From positions 105,410-169,409 of the forward strand of contig NZ_VTGY01000035.1 in NCBI RefSeq assembly GCF_009729075.1: 64,000 bases of DNA. Reading direction: 5' to 3'. The notes under the pieces were generated by a model, which saw nothing but the letters and a program-made list of their open reading frames with translations, was not told where the DNA came from and made no database searches. This DNA comes from Mycolicibacterium sp. CBMA 226. Its GTDB lineage: Bacteria > Actinomycetota > Actinomycetes > Mycobacteriales > Mycobacteriaceae. The position numbers and the translations under genes were made by a program. Positions 50,274 through 58,402 of this stretch are shown here, one piece after another (positions within the stretch are counted from its first letter, which is position 1; every line of letters begins with the position of its first letter).

Positions 50274-51671
50274 TTAGGCGGACTCGTTCTTTTCGACCTT
50301 GTCGGCCGCGGTCAGCGCGTTCAGCTGGTTCTGCAGCAGTTGCATCGAGGTGCGTGCGTAGATCATCTGGCTCGTGATCGCCATCTGGGCGCGCCCGCGG
50401 CCCAGGAAGGTGACGAACCAGGTGAACAACGTCGTCACGCGGTTCTTGTAGCCGACCAGATACACCAGGTGCAGGACCAGCCAGGAGAGCCACGCCAATG
50501 GCCCGGCGAATTCCAGCTTCTTCTTGGTCAGTGGCACCGGGACCTGAGCGACCGCATCGAATCGCGACACTGTCGCCATGCTGCCCTTGTCCCAGTATTT
50601 GAAGGGCTCGCGGTTGGCGGGGTCATCCTGGCCGGCCAGAGACCGCTTGATGATGTCGGCGGCGTAGGTGGCGCCCTGGATCGCGCCCTGCGCCATGCCC
50701 GGCACACCGGGGACGGCCATCAGATCCCCGACAACGAAGACGTTGGGGTGTCCCTTGACGGTCAGATCGGGTTCGACCAGGACGCGGCCGGCGCGGTCGG
50801 TCTCGGTGCCGTCGGACTGCTCGGCGATCAGCTTGCCCAGCGGGCTCGCCTGCACACCGGCCGACCACACTTTGCACGCGCAGTCGATGCGACGCTCGGT
50901 GCCGTCCTTGTCTTTGACGGTGATGCCCATGTAGTCGACGTCGCTGACCATCGCGTTGAGCTGAATCTCCACGCCGAGCTTCTCCAGGCGTTTCTGCGCC
51001 TTGGCGCCGAGCTTGGGACCCATCGGAGGCAGCACGGCGGGCGCGGCGTCCAGCAGGATCACGCGGCAGTCCTCCGGCTTGATGCTGCGGAACGCCCCGG
51101 CCAGGGTTCGTTCGGCGAGTTCGGCGATCTGCCCGGCCAGTTCGACGCCGGTAGGCCCGGCGCCGACTACGACGAACGTCAGCCGGCGTTCCCGCTCGGC
51201 GGGGTCGGTGACCACCTCGGCGGCCTCGAACGCACCGAGGATTCGGCCGCGCAGTTCGAGGGCGTCGTCGATGGTCTTCATGCCCGGCGCGAACGTCGCG
51301 AAGTGGTCGTTGCCGAAGTAGGACTGCTGCGCTCCCGCTGCGACGATCAGGCTGTCGAACGGCGTGACGGTCACCTGGGACATCAGCTTGGAGGTCACGG
51401 TCTGCGCCTGCAGATCGATGCCCTCGACCTCGCCGAGGCGGACCGTCACGTTCTTCTGCTTACGCAGGACCAGTCGCGTGGTCGGCGCGATCTCGCCTTC
51501 CGACAGGATGCCGGTGGCGACTTGGTAGAGCAGCGGCTGGAACAGATGTGTTGTCGTGCGCGAGATCAAGGTGATGTCGACGTCGGCGCGTTTGAGGGCC
51601 TTGGCGGCTTGCAGGCCACCGAATCCCGATCCGATGACGACGACGCGGTGACGCGGGGAAGCGATGGTCAT
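50274..51671 (-). CDS. ndh: Type II NADH dehydrogenase
   Basis: 465 aa FAD oxidoreductase passing electrons from NADH to menaquinone without proton pumping; the main NADH oxidase of mycobacteria. FAD-binding RVVVIGSGFGGLQAAKAL at the N-terminus, NADH-binding FVVVGAGPTGVELAGQIAEL about 175-195, then VFVVGDLMAVPGVPGMAQGAIQGATYAA and a C-terminal amphipathic helix (GPLAWLSWLVLHLVYLVGYKN) for membrane attachment. AAGGAG ribosome site about 6 nt before ATG 51671. Single gene, divergent from a methyltransferase gene. Confidence 0.94.
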   Translation of the reverse strand: MTIASPRHRVVVIGSGFGGLQAAKALKRADVDITLISRTTTHLFQPLLYQVATGILSEGEIAPTTRLVLRKQKNVTVRLGEVEGIDLQAQTVTSKLMSQVTVTPFDSLIVAAGAQQSYFGNDHFATFAPGMKTIDDALELRGRILGAFEAAEVVTDPAERERRLTFVVVGAGPTGVELAGQIAELAERTLAGAFRSIKPEDCRVILLDAAPAVLPPMGPKLGAKAQKRLEKLGVEIQLNAMVSDVDYMGITVKDKDGTERRIDCACKVWSAGVQASPLGKLIAEQSDGTETDRAGRVLVEPDLTVKGHPNVFVVGDLMAVPGVPGMAQGAIQGATYAADIIKRSLAGQDDPANREPFKYWDKGSMATVSRFDAVAQVPVPLTKKKLEFAGPLAWLSWLVLHLVYLVGYKNRVTTLFTWFVTFLGRGRAQMAITSQMIYARTSMQLLQNQLNALTAADKVEKNESA

Positions 51672-51821
51672 GTTGCTCCTTCGGGCACAACCGTGAGGAC
51701 CGAACGACAGGGCAAACATACTGGGAGTTGACGAACTATGGGCGGCAACCGGTTGACCTGCGGTGGAACGCCATCGGCGCGAGCACGTTTGCGCGCCGGC
51801 TGAGTGGGAATCGCAGTAGCG

Positions 51822-52652
51822 ATGACTCATCGGCATTACGGCAATTACGCCCCACCGCACCCGATCCCGCCGGCCCTGCCGCGGGCGGATCGGAGCGACT
51901 ACACGGTCGCCGGACATTGGCTCCTTGCCAGACTCGGGAAGCGCGTATTGCGGCCGGGCGGTGTCCGATTGACGCGGGCGCTGCTGGCCGATGCGGGTGT
52001 CAGCAATGCGGATGTCGTCGAGTTGGCTCCCGGTTTGGGGCGGACCGCGGCCGAGATCCTGGCCCGCAGCCCGCGTTCGTACCTGGGCGTGGAACTGGAC
52101 CCCGATGCTGCCGACATCGTCGCACTGGTGGCCGGACAAGGAAATGTGACGGTCGGTGATGCCGCCCACACGGGCCTGCCCGACGGCAGTGCCGATGTGG
52201 TGATCGGGGAGTCGCTGCTCACGATGCATGACGGGGATGTCAAGGAGGCGATCGTCGCGGAGGCCGTGCGGTTGTTGCGCCCCGGCGGTCGTTACGCGGT
52301 GCACGAACTGGCCATGGCGCCCGACACCGTCGCCGAGGCCGCCGACATCGCAGGGGAGTTGGCCGGCGCGGCTCTGACAAAGGCGCGGCCGATGACGGTT
52401 GGCGACTGGCAACAGCTGCTGACGGCCGCGGGGCTGACGGTCGAGCGTGTGCGGACCAGGCGGGCGTCACCCCTGGCACTGCGACGGCAGCTCGCCGACG
52501 AAGGTATTTGGGGCACAATCAGATTCGCGGTGCAGCTGGCGATGCACCCCGCCGCTCGAAGCCGCGTCCGACAATTGCGGGCGTCCTATGCGCGGCATCG
52601 CAGGCACCTGGCGGCGGTGGCGCTGCTCGCATCGAAACCGGCCGGTGCGTGA
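51822..52652 (+). CDS. Class I SAM-dependent methyltransferase
   Basis: 276 aa. The SAM motif VVELAPGLGRTAAEILARSPRSYLGVELDPDA is clear, followed by VTVGDAAHTGLPDGSADVVIGESLLTMH and LRPGGRYAVHELAMAP. A C-terminal helical part with RRQLADEGIWGTIRFAVQLAMHPAARSRVRQLR may set substrate specificity. The N-terminus HRHYGNYAPPHPIPPALPRADRSDYTVAGHWLLARLGKRVLRPGG is Pro-rich. Substrate unknown. ATG 51822 preferred to GTG 51804; the choice is weak. Divergent from ndh. Confidence 0.8.
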   Translation: MTHRHYGNYAPPHPIPPALPRADRSDYTVAGHWLLARLGKRVLRPGGVRLTRALLADAGVSNADVVELAPGLGRTAAEILARSPRSYLGVELDPDAADIVALVAGQGNVTVGDAAHTGLPDGSADVVIGESLLTMHDGDVKEAIVAEAVRLLRPGGRYAVHELAMAPDTVAEAADIAGELAGAALTKARPMTVGDWQQLLTAAGLTVERVRTRRASPLALRRQLADEGIWGTIRFAVQLAMHPAARSRVRQLRASYARHRRHLAAVALLASKPAGA

Positions 52653-52671
52653 GTGCCCGTCCTAGCATCCG

Positions 52672-53115
52672 CTAGCGGGCGGTGGGCAACTCGATTCCCA
52701 TTTGTTGCAAGGCTTTTCGCATCGAGGTGTCGCCGCGGTCCAGATAACCGCTCAGTTGGTCGAGCGCGGCGTCCGCGGTTCCCGGCGTCATCATCGTGCA
52801 CACGCGGGCGAACGAGCGAAAGTTGTCGATGCTGTCCTGCAACGATGAGTTGACGTTCTCATCTGGCGTCGGCAGGTTCTTGCCGAGATCATCGAGCGTC
52901 CCTTGCAACTTGGTGCAGTCCCGCGACATGGCGACGAAGTCGTGTGCGGTCATCGCTTCGCCGACGGTGCCGAGCGTGCCGCCGAGGCTCGACACCGAAT
53001 CGGTGATCGGGCGCTGCCATTTGAGTTCCGCCGGTGCGCCCGCCTGCCCCGACACCGTCTGCGTGCAGGCGCTGAGCAGCGCACCTGCCACTGCCAGTGC
53101 CGCTAGTCGACGCAT
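52672..53115 (-). CDS. Exported lipoprotein, unrecognised
   Basis: 147 aa. Lipobox LLSAC at about residue 17, then SGQAGAPAELKWQRPITDSVSSLGGTLGTVGEAMTAHDF. A helical mature domain with two cysteines (CTKL, VCTMM) and a C-terminal amphipathic helix MRKALQQMGIEL. Function unknown; similar small lipoproteins are common in mycobacteria. The start is set by TACGCT (53127-53122) six nt upstream of ATG 53115. Divergent from the SBP gene, sharing an 11-bp inverted repeat. Confidence 0.65.
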   Translation of the reverse strand: MRRLAALAVAGALLSACTQTVSGQAGAPAELKWQRPITDSVSSLGGTLGTVGEAMTAHDFVAMSRDCTKLQGTLDDLGKNLPTPDENVNSSLQDSIDNFRSFARVCTMMTPGTADAALDQLSGYLDRGDTSMRKALQQMGIELPTAR

Positions 53116-53121
53116 ACCGCC

Positions 53122-53127
53122 AGCGTA
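53122..53127 (-). promoter_or_regulatory. Leaderless -10 box TACGCT
   Basis: TACGCT on the minus strand, six bases, then ATG 53115 of the lipoprotein gene. Confidence 0.55.
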
Positions 53128-53160
53128 GGCGACCTTCCGGTCGCGTGAGAGTCTGGCGGT

Positions 53161-53937
53161 ATGAGGCATACGGTGCTCGGCGGCGCGTTCGCGCTGGTCG
53201 TCGCGCTCATCGCGGCGTGCACCTGCCCGCCCACGAACGCCCCGGACCGGGCGCTGAAGGTGTGCAGTACCGGTGACTACCGCCCGTTCACCTACCTCGA
53301 TCGCGAGGGCCAGTGGAGCGGCATGGACATCGATCTGGTCCGGGATTTCGCTCGCGACACCGGCGTCGATCTGCACCTGGTGCCGACCACTTGGCCGAGC
53401 CTGATGGCCGATCTGGGCCAGAAATGCGACCTGGCGGTCGGCGGCATCACCGTCACCGCCGACCGGGCCGCCAAGGCGCTGTTCTCCGATCCGTATCTGC
53501 GCGACGGCAAGGCTGCCGTCGTGCGTTGCGCCGACGCCGCGAAATACCGGTCCCTGGCCGACATCGACCGCGGGGGAGTCCGGGTGGTCGTCAATCCGGG
53601 TGGCACCAATGAGCAATTCGATCGCGCGAACCTGCACCACGCGACCGTCGTCGGATACCCCGACAACAACACCATTTTCGATCAGGTCATCGAGGGCAAG
53701 GCTGACGTCATGATCACCGACGGCAGCGAAATCCGTTGGCAGGTCACGCAACATCCGCAATTGTGCGCGGTATCGACCGACCACCCGTTCACCGTGGCGC
53801 AGAAGGCCTACCTGATGCCCAAGGACGCGACGGCGCTGCAGCAGCGAATCAACCAGTGGCTCAGCACCATTCAGGGCAATGGCAACTACGCGACCGTCAG
53901 CCGCAAGTGGCTGGGTGCCGATCTCGGTCCCAAGTGA
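53161..53937 (+). CDS. Family-3 solute-binding lipoprotein, PheC-like
   Basis: 258 aa. Signal peptide ending in lipobox LIAAC (Cys about residue 20). Periplasmic-binding protein fold: LKVCSTGDYRPFTYLDREGQWSGMDIDLVRDFA, GGITVTADRAAKALFSDPY, and VVVNPGGTNEQF, a phrase characteristic of the secreted cyclohexadienyl (arogenate/prephenate) dehydratase branch. It could therefore be an enzyme making phenylalanine outside the membrane or an amino-acid binding protein. No ABC permease is nearby. It ends 4 bp from the convergent kinase-SBP gene. Confidence 0.78.
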   Translation: MRHTVLGGAFALVVALIAACTCPPTNAPDRALKVCSTGDYRPFTYLDREGQWSGMDIDLVRDFARDTGVDLHLVPTTWPSLMADLGQKCDLAVGGITVTADRAAKALFSDPYLRDGKAAVVRCADAAKYRSLADIDRGGVRVVVNPGGTNEQFDRANLHHATVVGYPDNNTIFDQVIEGKADVMITDGSEIRWQVTQHPQLCAVSTDHPFTVAQKAYLMPKDATALQQRINQWLSTIQGNGNYATVSRKWLGADLGPK

Positions 53938-53941
53938 CGGC

Positions 53942-55711
53942 CTATCGCAGCGCGCCGTTGATCACCGGCTTGTCGATGACGCCCATCTCGACACCCCATT
54001 TGGTGGCGATCTCCCGGTATTCGCCGGTCTGCATCAGATGGTTCAGCGCGGCCTGCAACGCCGAGGCGAGCGACGAGCCCTTGGCCACCGGCCACCCGTA
54101 GGGCTGTGCGTCGACGATGCCGCCGGCCGCTTCCAGCTTGCCGCCGCTGAGTTTGATCGCGTAGCCGGTGACGGGCGAGTCGGCCGCCATGGCGTCTACG
54201 GTGCCGGCCAGCAGGGCGGCGGTGACACCGTCCTGGCCGGCGATGGGGACGATCTCGATCGGTGCCACCCCTGCCGCTACACACGCCGCGCTGCGGGCCG
54301 GCAGGTGGTCGGTTTCCTCGACCGACCCCTGGTGCACACCGACCCGCAGTCCGCACGCCGCGTTGGGGTCCACAGTCGATCCGGCGCGCCGCGCCCACAG
54401 GACGCCGGCCTTGAAGTACGTCACGAAATCGGCGGACTTCTCCCGCTGCTTGGTGTCGGTCGTCGACGACGCCCCGACGGAGATGGTGCCGTCTTGCACC
54501 GAGGCGACGATCTTCGAGATTCCGATCTCCCGGAACTCCGGCTCGAGCCCGAGCACCCGGCTCACCGCCGTCATGAGGTCGACGTCGAATCCGGTGAACT
54601 TACCGTCTGGGCCCTTGAATTCGTTTGGGGCATAAGGGATGTTGACGCCCACGACCAACCGGCCGGAATCTCTGAGATCGGCGGGCAGCTTGGCGGCGAT
54701 CGACGGCACCGAACCCGACGGGCCTACCTGGTACTGCCGGGACCAGTAGAGCCACGCCGTTCCCGCACCGGCGGCCAGCACGATCACCGCACCGACGGCG
54801 ATCACGATCCGCCGGGTGCGGCGCTTCGGCTCGGCGGTCTGTACCGCGTGACGGCCGGAGCCCGTGCGCGGGCCGGGCCGGCCCGAGACGCGCACTTGCG
54901 CAGTCAGCGCGGCCCGGGCGTCGGCGGCGAGTTCGCCGGCGTGCTGGTAACGCTTGCCTGGTTTCTTGGCCATGCCCTTGGCGATGACGTCGTCGAACGC
55001 GGCCAGCCGGCGGTCGACGTCTGACGGCTTCGGTGCGGGCGCGCTGACGTGCCCGGCGATCTGGTGCTCGAGGCTGTCGGCCGGGTACGGCCGCCGGCCG
55101 GTGAGGCATTCGTACAGCACGCAGGTCAGCGCGTAGATGTCGGATCGCGGGTCGGCCTGGCCGCCCTCGAACCGCTCGGGCGCCATGTAGGCCAGCGTGC
55201 CCAGAGTGCTTCCGGCCGTGGTCAATCCATGCTCACCGGCGGTACGGGCCAGGCCGAAGTCGATCAGATACGCGAAGTCGTGGTCGGTCACCAGGATGTT
55301 GGACGGTTTGATGTCGCGGTGGATCAGCCCGGTGCCATGCGCCGCGTCCAGAGCGGCGGCGATCTGCTCGATGACCCCGACCGAGAATTCGGGGCTCGGG
55401 CGGTGCTCGGTGTCGGCCAGGATTTCCGCAAGGGTGCGGCCCTCGATGAGCCGCATGTCCAGGTAGAGCTGGTGGTCGATCTCGCCGAAGCCGTGAATGG
55501 GGACGACGTGCGGTTCGTTCAGGCCGGCGGCGGCCTGCGACTCGCGCTTGAACCGTTCCTGGAACACGGGGTCCTTGGCGAGGTGCGGCGGCAGCACCTT
55601 GAGTGCCACAGTCCGCTGGGTGTTGGTGTCATAGGCGATGTACACCTCGCCCATGCCGCCGCGGCCTATCAGTTCGCGCAGCTCGTAGTGCCCGAATCGT
55701 GTCGGCTCCAC
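53942..55711 (-). CDS. Receptor Ser/Thr kinase fused to a solute-binding domain
   Basis: 589 aa. Kinase domain residues 9-268: G-loop GRGGMGEV, Lys38, HRD with Asp133, DFG Asp151, APE at about 177; a juxtamembrane basic linker; one TM helix at 301-322; then a complete family-3 SBP-like extracellular domain (about 345-580: RLVVGVNIPYAPNEFKGPDGKFTGFDVDLM, ISVGASSTTDTKQREKSADFVTYFKAGVLW, SPVTGYAIKL). This topology would let a bound amino acid or similar ligand outside control phosphorylation inside. Unlike PknB (PASTA) or PknD (NHL). Convergent with a soluble SBP-3 lipoprotein 4 bp away. Start ATG 55711. Confidence 0.9.
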   Translation of the reverse strand: MEPTRFGHYELRELIGRGGMGEVYIAYDTNTQRTVALKVLPPHLAKDPVFQERFKRESQAAAGLNEPHVVPIHGFGEIDHQLYLDMRLIEGRTLAEILADTEHRPSPEFSVGVIEQIAAALDAAHGTGLIHRDIKPSNILVTDHDFAYLIDFGLARTAGEHGLTTAGSTLGTLAYMAPERFEGGQADPRSDIYALTCVLYECLTGRRPYPADSLEHQIAGHVSAPAPKPSDVDRRLAAFDDVIAKGMAKKPGKRYQHAGELAADARAALTAQVRVSGRPGPRTGSGRHAVQTAEPKRRTRRIVIAVGAVIVLAAGAGTAWLYWSRQYQVGPSGSVPSIAAKLPADLRDSGRLVVGVNIPYAPNEFKGPDGKFTGFDVDLMTAVSRVLGLEPEFREIGISKIVASVQDGTISVGASSTTDTKQREKSADFVTYFKAGVLWARRAGSTVDPNAACGLRVGVHQGSVEETDHLPARSAACVAAGVAPIEIVPIAGQDGVTAALLAGTVDAMAADSPVTGYAIKLSGGKLEAAGGIVDAQPYGWPVAKGSSLASALQAALNHLMQTGEYREIATKWGVEMGVIDKPVINGALR

Positions 55712-55845
55712 CCAGCACTCCTTGGCCGTGTCAGTTTCGTGTGAAAGCTACAACACCTGGTCAGTGGTGGCGGCGTGAATCACAGTCGAGTGGTCTGGCG
55801 CGGTCGCGGGTATCTGGCACTGCGCACGTAGATCATCCTTGTGAT

Positions 55846-55861
55846 TCGAACATGTGTTCGA
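55846..55861. promoter_or_regulatory. LexA/SOS box
   Basis: TCGAAC-ATGT-GTTCGA, an exact match to the mycobacterial SOS box TCGAAC(N4)GTTCGA. It ends one base before the TACACT -10 box (55862-55867) of the HNH gene, where LexA would block polymerase. Confidence 0.85.
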
Positions 55862-55867
55862 TACACT
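55862..55867 (+). promoter_or_regulatory. -10 box TACACT for the HNH gene
   Basis: TACACT, 5 nt, ATG 55873, immediately after the LexA box; nearly leaderless. Confidence 0.5.
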
Positions 55868-55872
55868 GTGTT

Positions 55873-57111
55873 ATGGGAATCGCACCGGATCTCCAACCTC
55901 TTCTCGACCATCTGCGTGATGTGGTCGTCCCCGACGAGATGGCCGGGGACGAGGCCGTGGAAGCGGTGAAGTGTGCGTTGAAGCTGCGGCATGTGGTTGA
56001 TCATCTGGCGGCGATGCTGGCCGGGGTGCTGGACCGGCTAGGCATGGCGGCAGCGCAGGGGCGGACGCTGCGGGAGTTGTTGATGTCGCTGGGGTGCGCG
56101 CCGTCGGTCGCGGAGCGGATGGTCCGGGTTGGCGGTGCACTGCCGTCGTTGCCGACGCTGGCCGCGCACGCTCGCGATGGGGCGATCTCGGGTGAGCATG
56201 TCGATGCGATCGTCAAGGGCATCAACCACATTCGAGCACGCTCACCCGATGAGGTGGACGAGGCGACCCGATTCCGGCAGGTGACCGACCTGCTGGGGCA
56301 GTTCTTCTCCGGAGCCACCCCCGCCGACATCGGTAACCGCGCCCGAAAGCTGGGCAACCGCGTCGCCGCCGCCGAAGGCGGGTTGCCCGCCGCCGAGGAC
56401 CGGTCGGTCAACACCGCCTCTCACCGCGTCACCAGCGACGGCCGGCTGCAGGTGCGGGCGGACCTGGATGCCGAAGTGGGTGCCAAGCTGGTGGCCGCGG
56501 TGGAAGAGCTGTCAGCGCCGCGACCCGAACCCGACGGCAGCCCCGACACCCGCTCGGCGGCGCGACGCCGCGCCGATGCCCTAGAGGCGGTGCTGGATAT
56601 CGCCGCCCGCGGCGGGGACATCGCCTCGGCGCCACGGACGCAGTTGTTGGTGACGGTGCCCGCCGAGGCGCCGGACCTGGCGCAGTTGGAGTTCATGGGG
56701 TCGATCAGCATCGCGACCGTGGAACGGATCTGCTGCGACACGGCGCTGACGACGGTGGTCGTGGACGGGGAGCGGGTGCCCCTCGATATGGGGCGGGAGA
56801 AGCGGCTGTTTCCGGCACACCTACGCAAAGCCCTGTACCTGCGCGATCAAGGCTGCATCAAATGCGGCGCCCCACCCGGACGCACCCACGCCCACCACAT
56901 CGTGCACTGGACCCACCACGGCGAAACATCACTGAACAACGGCTGCCTGCTGTGCCCGGCGTGTCACGCCAACATCCACCACGACGGCTGGGACGTCGTC
57001 ATGGGAATGGACAAGCACCCCTGGCTCATCCCACCCGCGGTCGTCGACCCACACCGACAACCCATCCAGGCCTACAACCGCCGCACCATGCGACTCGACC
57101 ACGCCGCATAA
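55873..57111 (+). CDS. DUF222/13E12-family HNH endonuclease, SOS-controlled
   Basis: 412 aa. The N-terminal DUF222 region (13E12 repeat family: residues 20-330) contains ALKLRHVVDHLAAMLAGVLDRLGMAA and RADLDAEVGAKLVAAVEELS. The C-terminal HNH nuclease has RDQGCIKCGAPPGRTHAHHIVHWTHHGETSLNNGCLLCPACHANIHH, with CxxC zinc ligands and the HH/N/H catalytic residues. In mycobacteria members of this family are LexA-regulated and some lie in mobile DNA; roles are unclear. A perfect SOS box sits directly before the start. Single gene. Confidence 0.88.
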   Translation: MGIAPDLQPLLDHLRDVVVPDEMAGDEAVEAVKCALKLRHVVDHLAAMLAGVLDRLGMAAAQGRTLRELLMSLGCAPSVAERMVRVGGALPSLPTLAAHARDGAISGEHVDAIVKGINHIRARSPDEVDEATRFRQVTDLLGQFFSGATPADIGNRARKLGNRVAAAEGGLPAAEDRSVNTASHRVTSDGRLQVRADLDAEVGAKLVAAVEELSAPRPEPDGSPDTRSAARRRADALEAVLDIAARGGDIASAPRTQLLVTVPAEAPDLAQLEFMGSISIATVERICCDTALTTVVVDGERVPLDMGREKRLFPAHLRKALYLRDQGCIKCGAPPGRTHAHHIVHWTHHGETSLNNGCLLCPACHANIHHDGWDVVMGMDKHPWLIPPAVVDPHRQPIQAYNRRTMRLDHAA

Positions 57112-57169
57112 CACATAAAGCCTTGTGCACCTTGACAACTCAACAGTGTTGCGGTGACCGCCGGATCGC

Positions 57170-57667
57170 TCACACCGCGCGCAGATAGCGCCGACCGATG
57201 AATCGTTGCGCCACCCGCGCGACTGGCGCCCCGAGCCGGCTCCACCAGAGTGCCGGCCGCGAGAACGCGGTCACTTCGGCGAATACCGCGTCGCTGGCTG
57301 GGTCGTAGCGGACGGTGAACAATTCCTCGCCGGACTCAGGATGGCCCGGCAGCGTCCCGTACGCGAACCCGCGCCGGTCGGGTTCGTCGACGACGTACAC
57401 GACCCGGCAGGGGACCTGAACGGGCCCGAGACGGCCCAGCATGTCCGTGCCGGTTGCCGCGGTCACGGTGGTTGCCTCCACGCGCATGCCGACGCCCCGC
57501 TGCATACCCCAACGCAGCACCGCGTCGCCGGCGGAGTTGAAACGAGTTCGGCCCGAACCGATCTGGCATGAGTCATGCGCGTGGTGATAGCCGTCCGGCA
57601 GCGTCCCGGCGGTAGCGCCGACATCGGGGTAGGTGAACGTCAGGTCCGCCAGGTCGCTCAGCCGCAT
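57170..57667 (-). CDS. DUF1990 protein
   Basis: 165 aa from ATG 57667. DUF1990 core: LTFTYPDVGATAGTLPDGYHHAHDSCQIGSGRTRFNSAGDAVLRWGMQRGVGMRV, then CRVVYVVDEPDRRGFAYGTLPGHPESGEELFTVRYDPASDAVFAEVTAFSRPALWWSRL and a C-terminal IGRRYLRAV. Distantly START/SRPBCC-like; function unknown. A longer upstream reading to 57919 crosses the divergent thioesterase gene and is not used. Confidence 0.75.
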   Translation of the reverse strand: MRLSDLADLTFTYPDVGATAGTLPDGYHHAHDSCQIGSGRTRFNSAGDAVLRWGMQRGVGMRVEATTVTAATGTDMLGRLGPVQVPCRVVYVVDEPDRRGFAYGTLPGHPESGEELFTVRYDPASDAVFAEVTAFSRPALWWSRLGAPVARVAQRFIGRRYLRAV

Positions 57668-57688
57668 AAGGCCACCATGCCATCGTGA

Positions 57689-57694
57689 TATGAG
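57689..57694 (+). promoter_or_regulatory. Leaderless -10 box TATGAG
   Basis: TATGAG, six bases, then GTG 57701 of the thioesterase gene. The last base is not the usual T. Confidence 0.4.
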
Positions 57695-57700
57695 AAACAG

Positions 57701-58324
57701 GTGGACAACACCAAGACCGGGCATGAGGGTGGCGGGTTCAACCCGCCCAAGCCCACTACCCAGGGCGGCCCGGACTACGGCAGGTTCGTCGAGTCGGTCC
57801 GCACCGTCGGCGACCATGCCCGCGGCGCTGACGCACCGGACGATGTCATCAGCCAAGCTGCGGATCTCATCGAACAGGCCAACGCGTTGCTGGCGCCCTA
57901 CCGTGCCGACGAGTGGCACTCACCGTCGGGCCGTCGGCTCGACCTGCCCAACCGCGGCAACGTCTTGAACGTGCCGTCGGACCTCAAGGTCACCGATGAC
58001 GGCCGGATCGCCGGTCCGGTCCGGTTCCGGCGCTTTCATCTGGGCCGCAACGGCGCCGCGCACGGCGGCTCCATCGGGCTGCTGTTCGACTCGGTGCTGG
58101 GGCATGCCGCCTACCGGCTCACCGACAGCCCGTTCCAGCGCACCGCCTACCTGCACATCAACTATCGGCAGATCGTTCCCGTCGAGCGGGACCTGCACGC
58201 CACCGCGACCCTGGAGCGTGTCGAGGGCCGAAAGATCTTCATCACCGGCGCGCTGTTGGACGGCGACACAGTGCTCGCCGACGCGGAGGCCCTCTTCGTC
58301 AAGCTCAAGCCGGGTCAGCCTTGA
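57701..58324 (+). CDS. Hot-dog thioesterase, PaaI/THEM4-like
   Basis: 207 aa. An N-terminal helical segment of 85 residues (ISQAADLIEQANALLAPYRADEWHS) precedes the hot-dog domain: GPVRFRRFHLGRNGAAHGGSIGLLFDSVLGHAAYRL with the HGG catalytic loop, then TAYLHINYRQIVPVERDLHATATLERVEGRKIFI. It would hydrolyse acyl-CoA thioesters; chain-length preference unknown. The start is GTG on leaderless evidence. It is divergent from the DUF1990 gene and 78 bp upstream of thrS. Confidence 0.78.
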   Translation: MDNTKTGHEGGGFNPPKPTTQGGPDYGRFVESVRTVGDHARGADAPDDVISQAADLIEQANALLAPYRADEWHSPSGRRLDLPNRGNVLNVPSDLKVTDDGRIAGPVRFRRFHLGRNGAAHGGSIGLLFDSVLGHAAYRLTDSPFQRTAYLHINYRQIVPVERDLHATATLERVEGRKIFITGALLDGDTVLADAEALFVKLKPGQP

Positions 58325-58402
58325 GGCGGCGCTGCGCCGCGAAGCGATGACCGGTGCCGATAGCATGGTCGCGATCGTCACCTAACCAGTAGGAGTGTCT
58401 CG

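Noticed and set aside
51672..52412. N-terminal extension of ndh by about 245 codons
   Set aside because: The extra part has no homologous feature and covers the divergent methyltransferase gene, whereas ATG 51671 has an AAGGAG site and gives the standard FAD motif at once.
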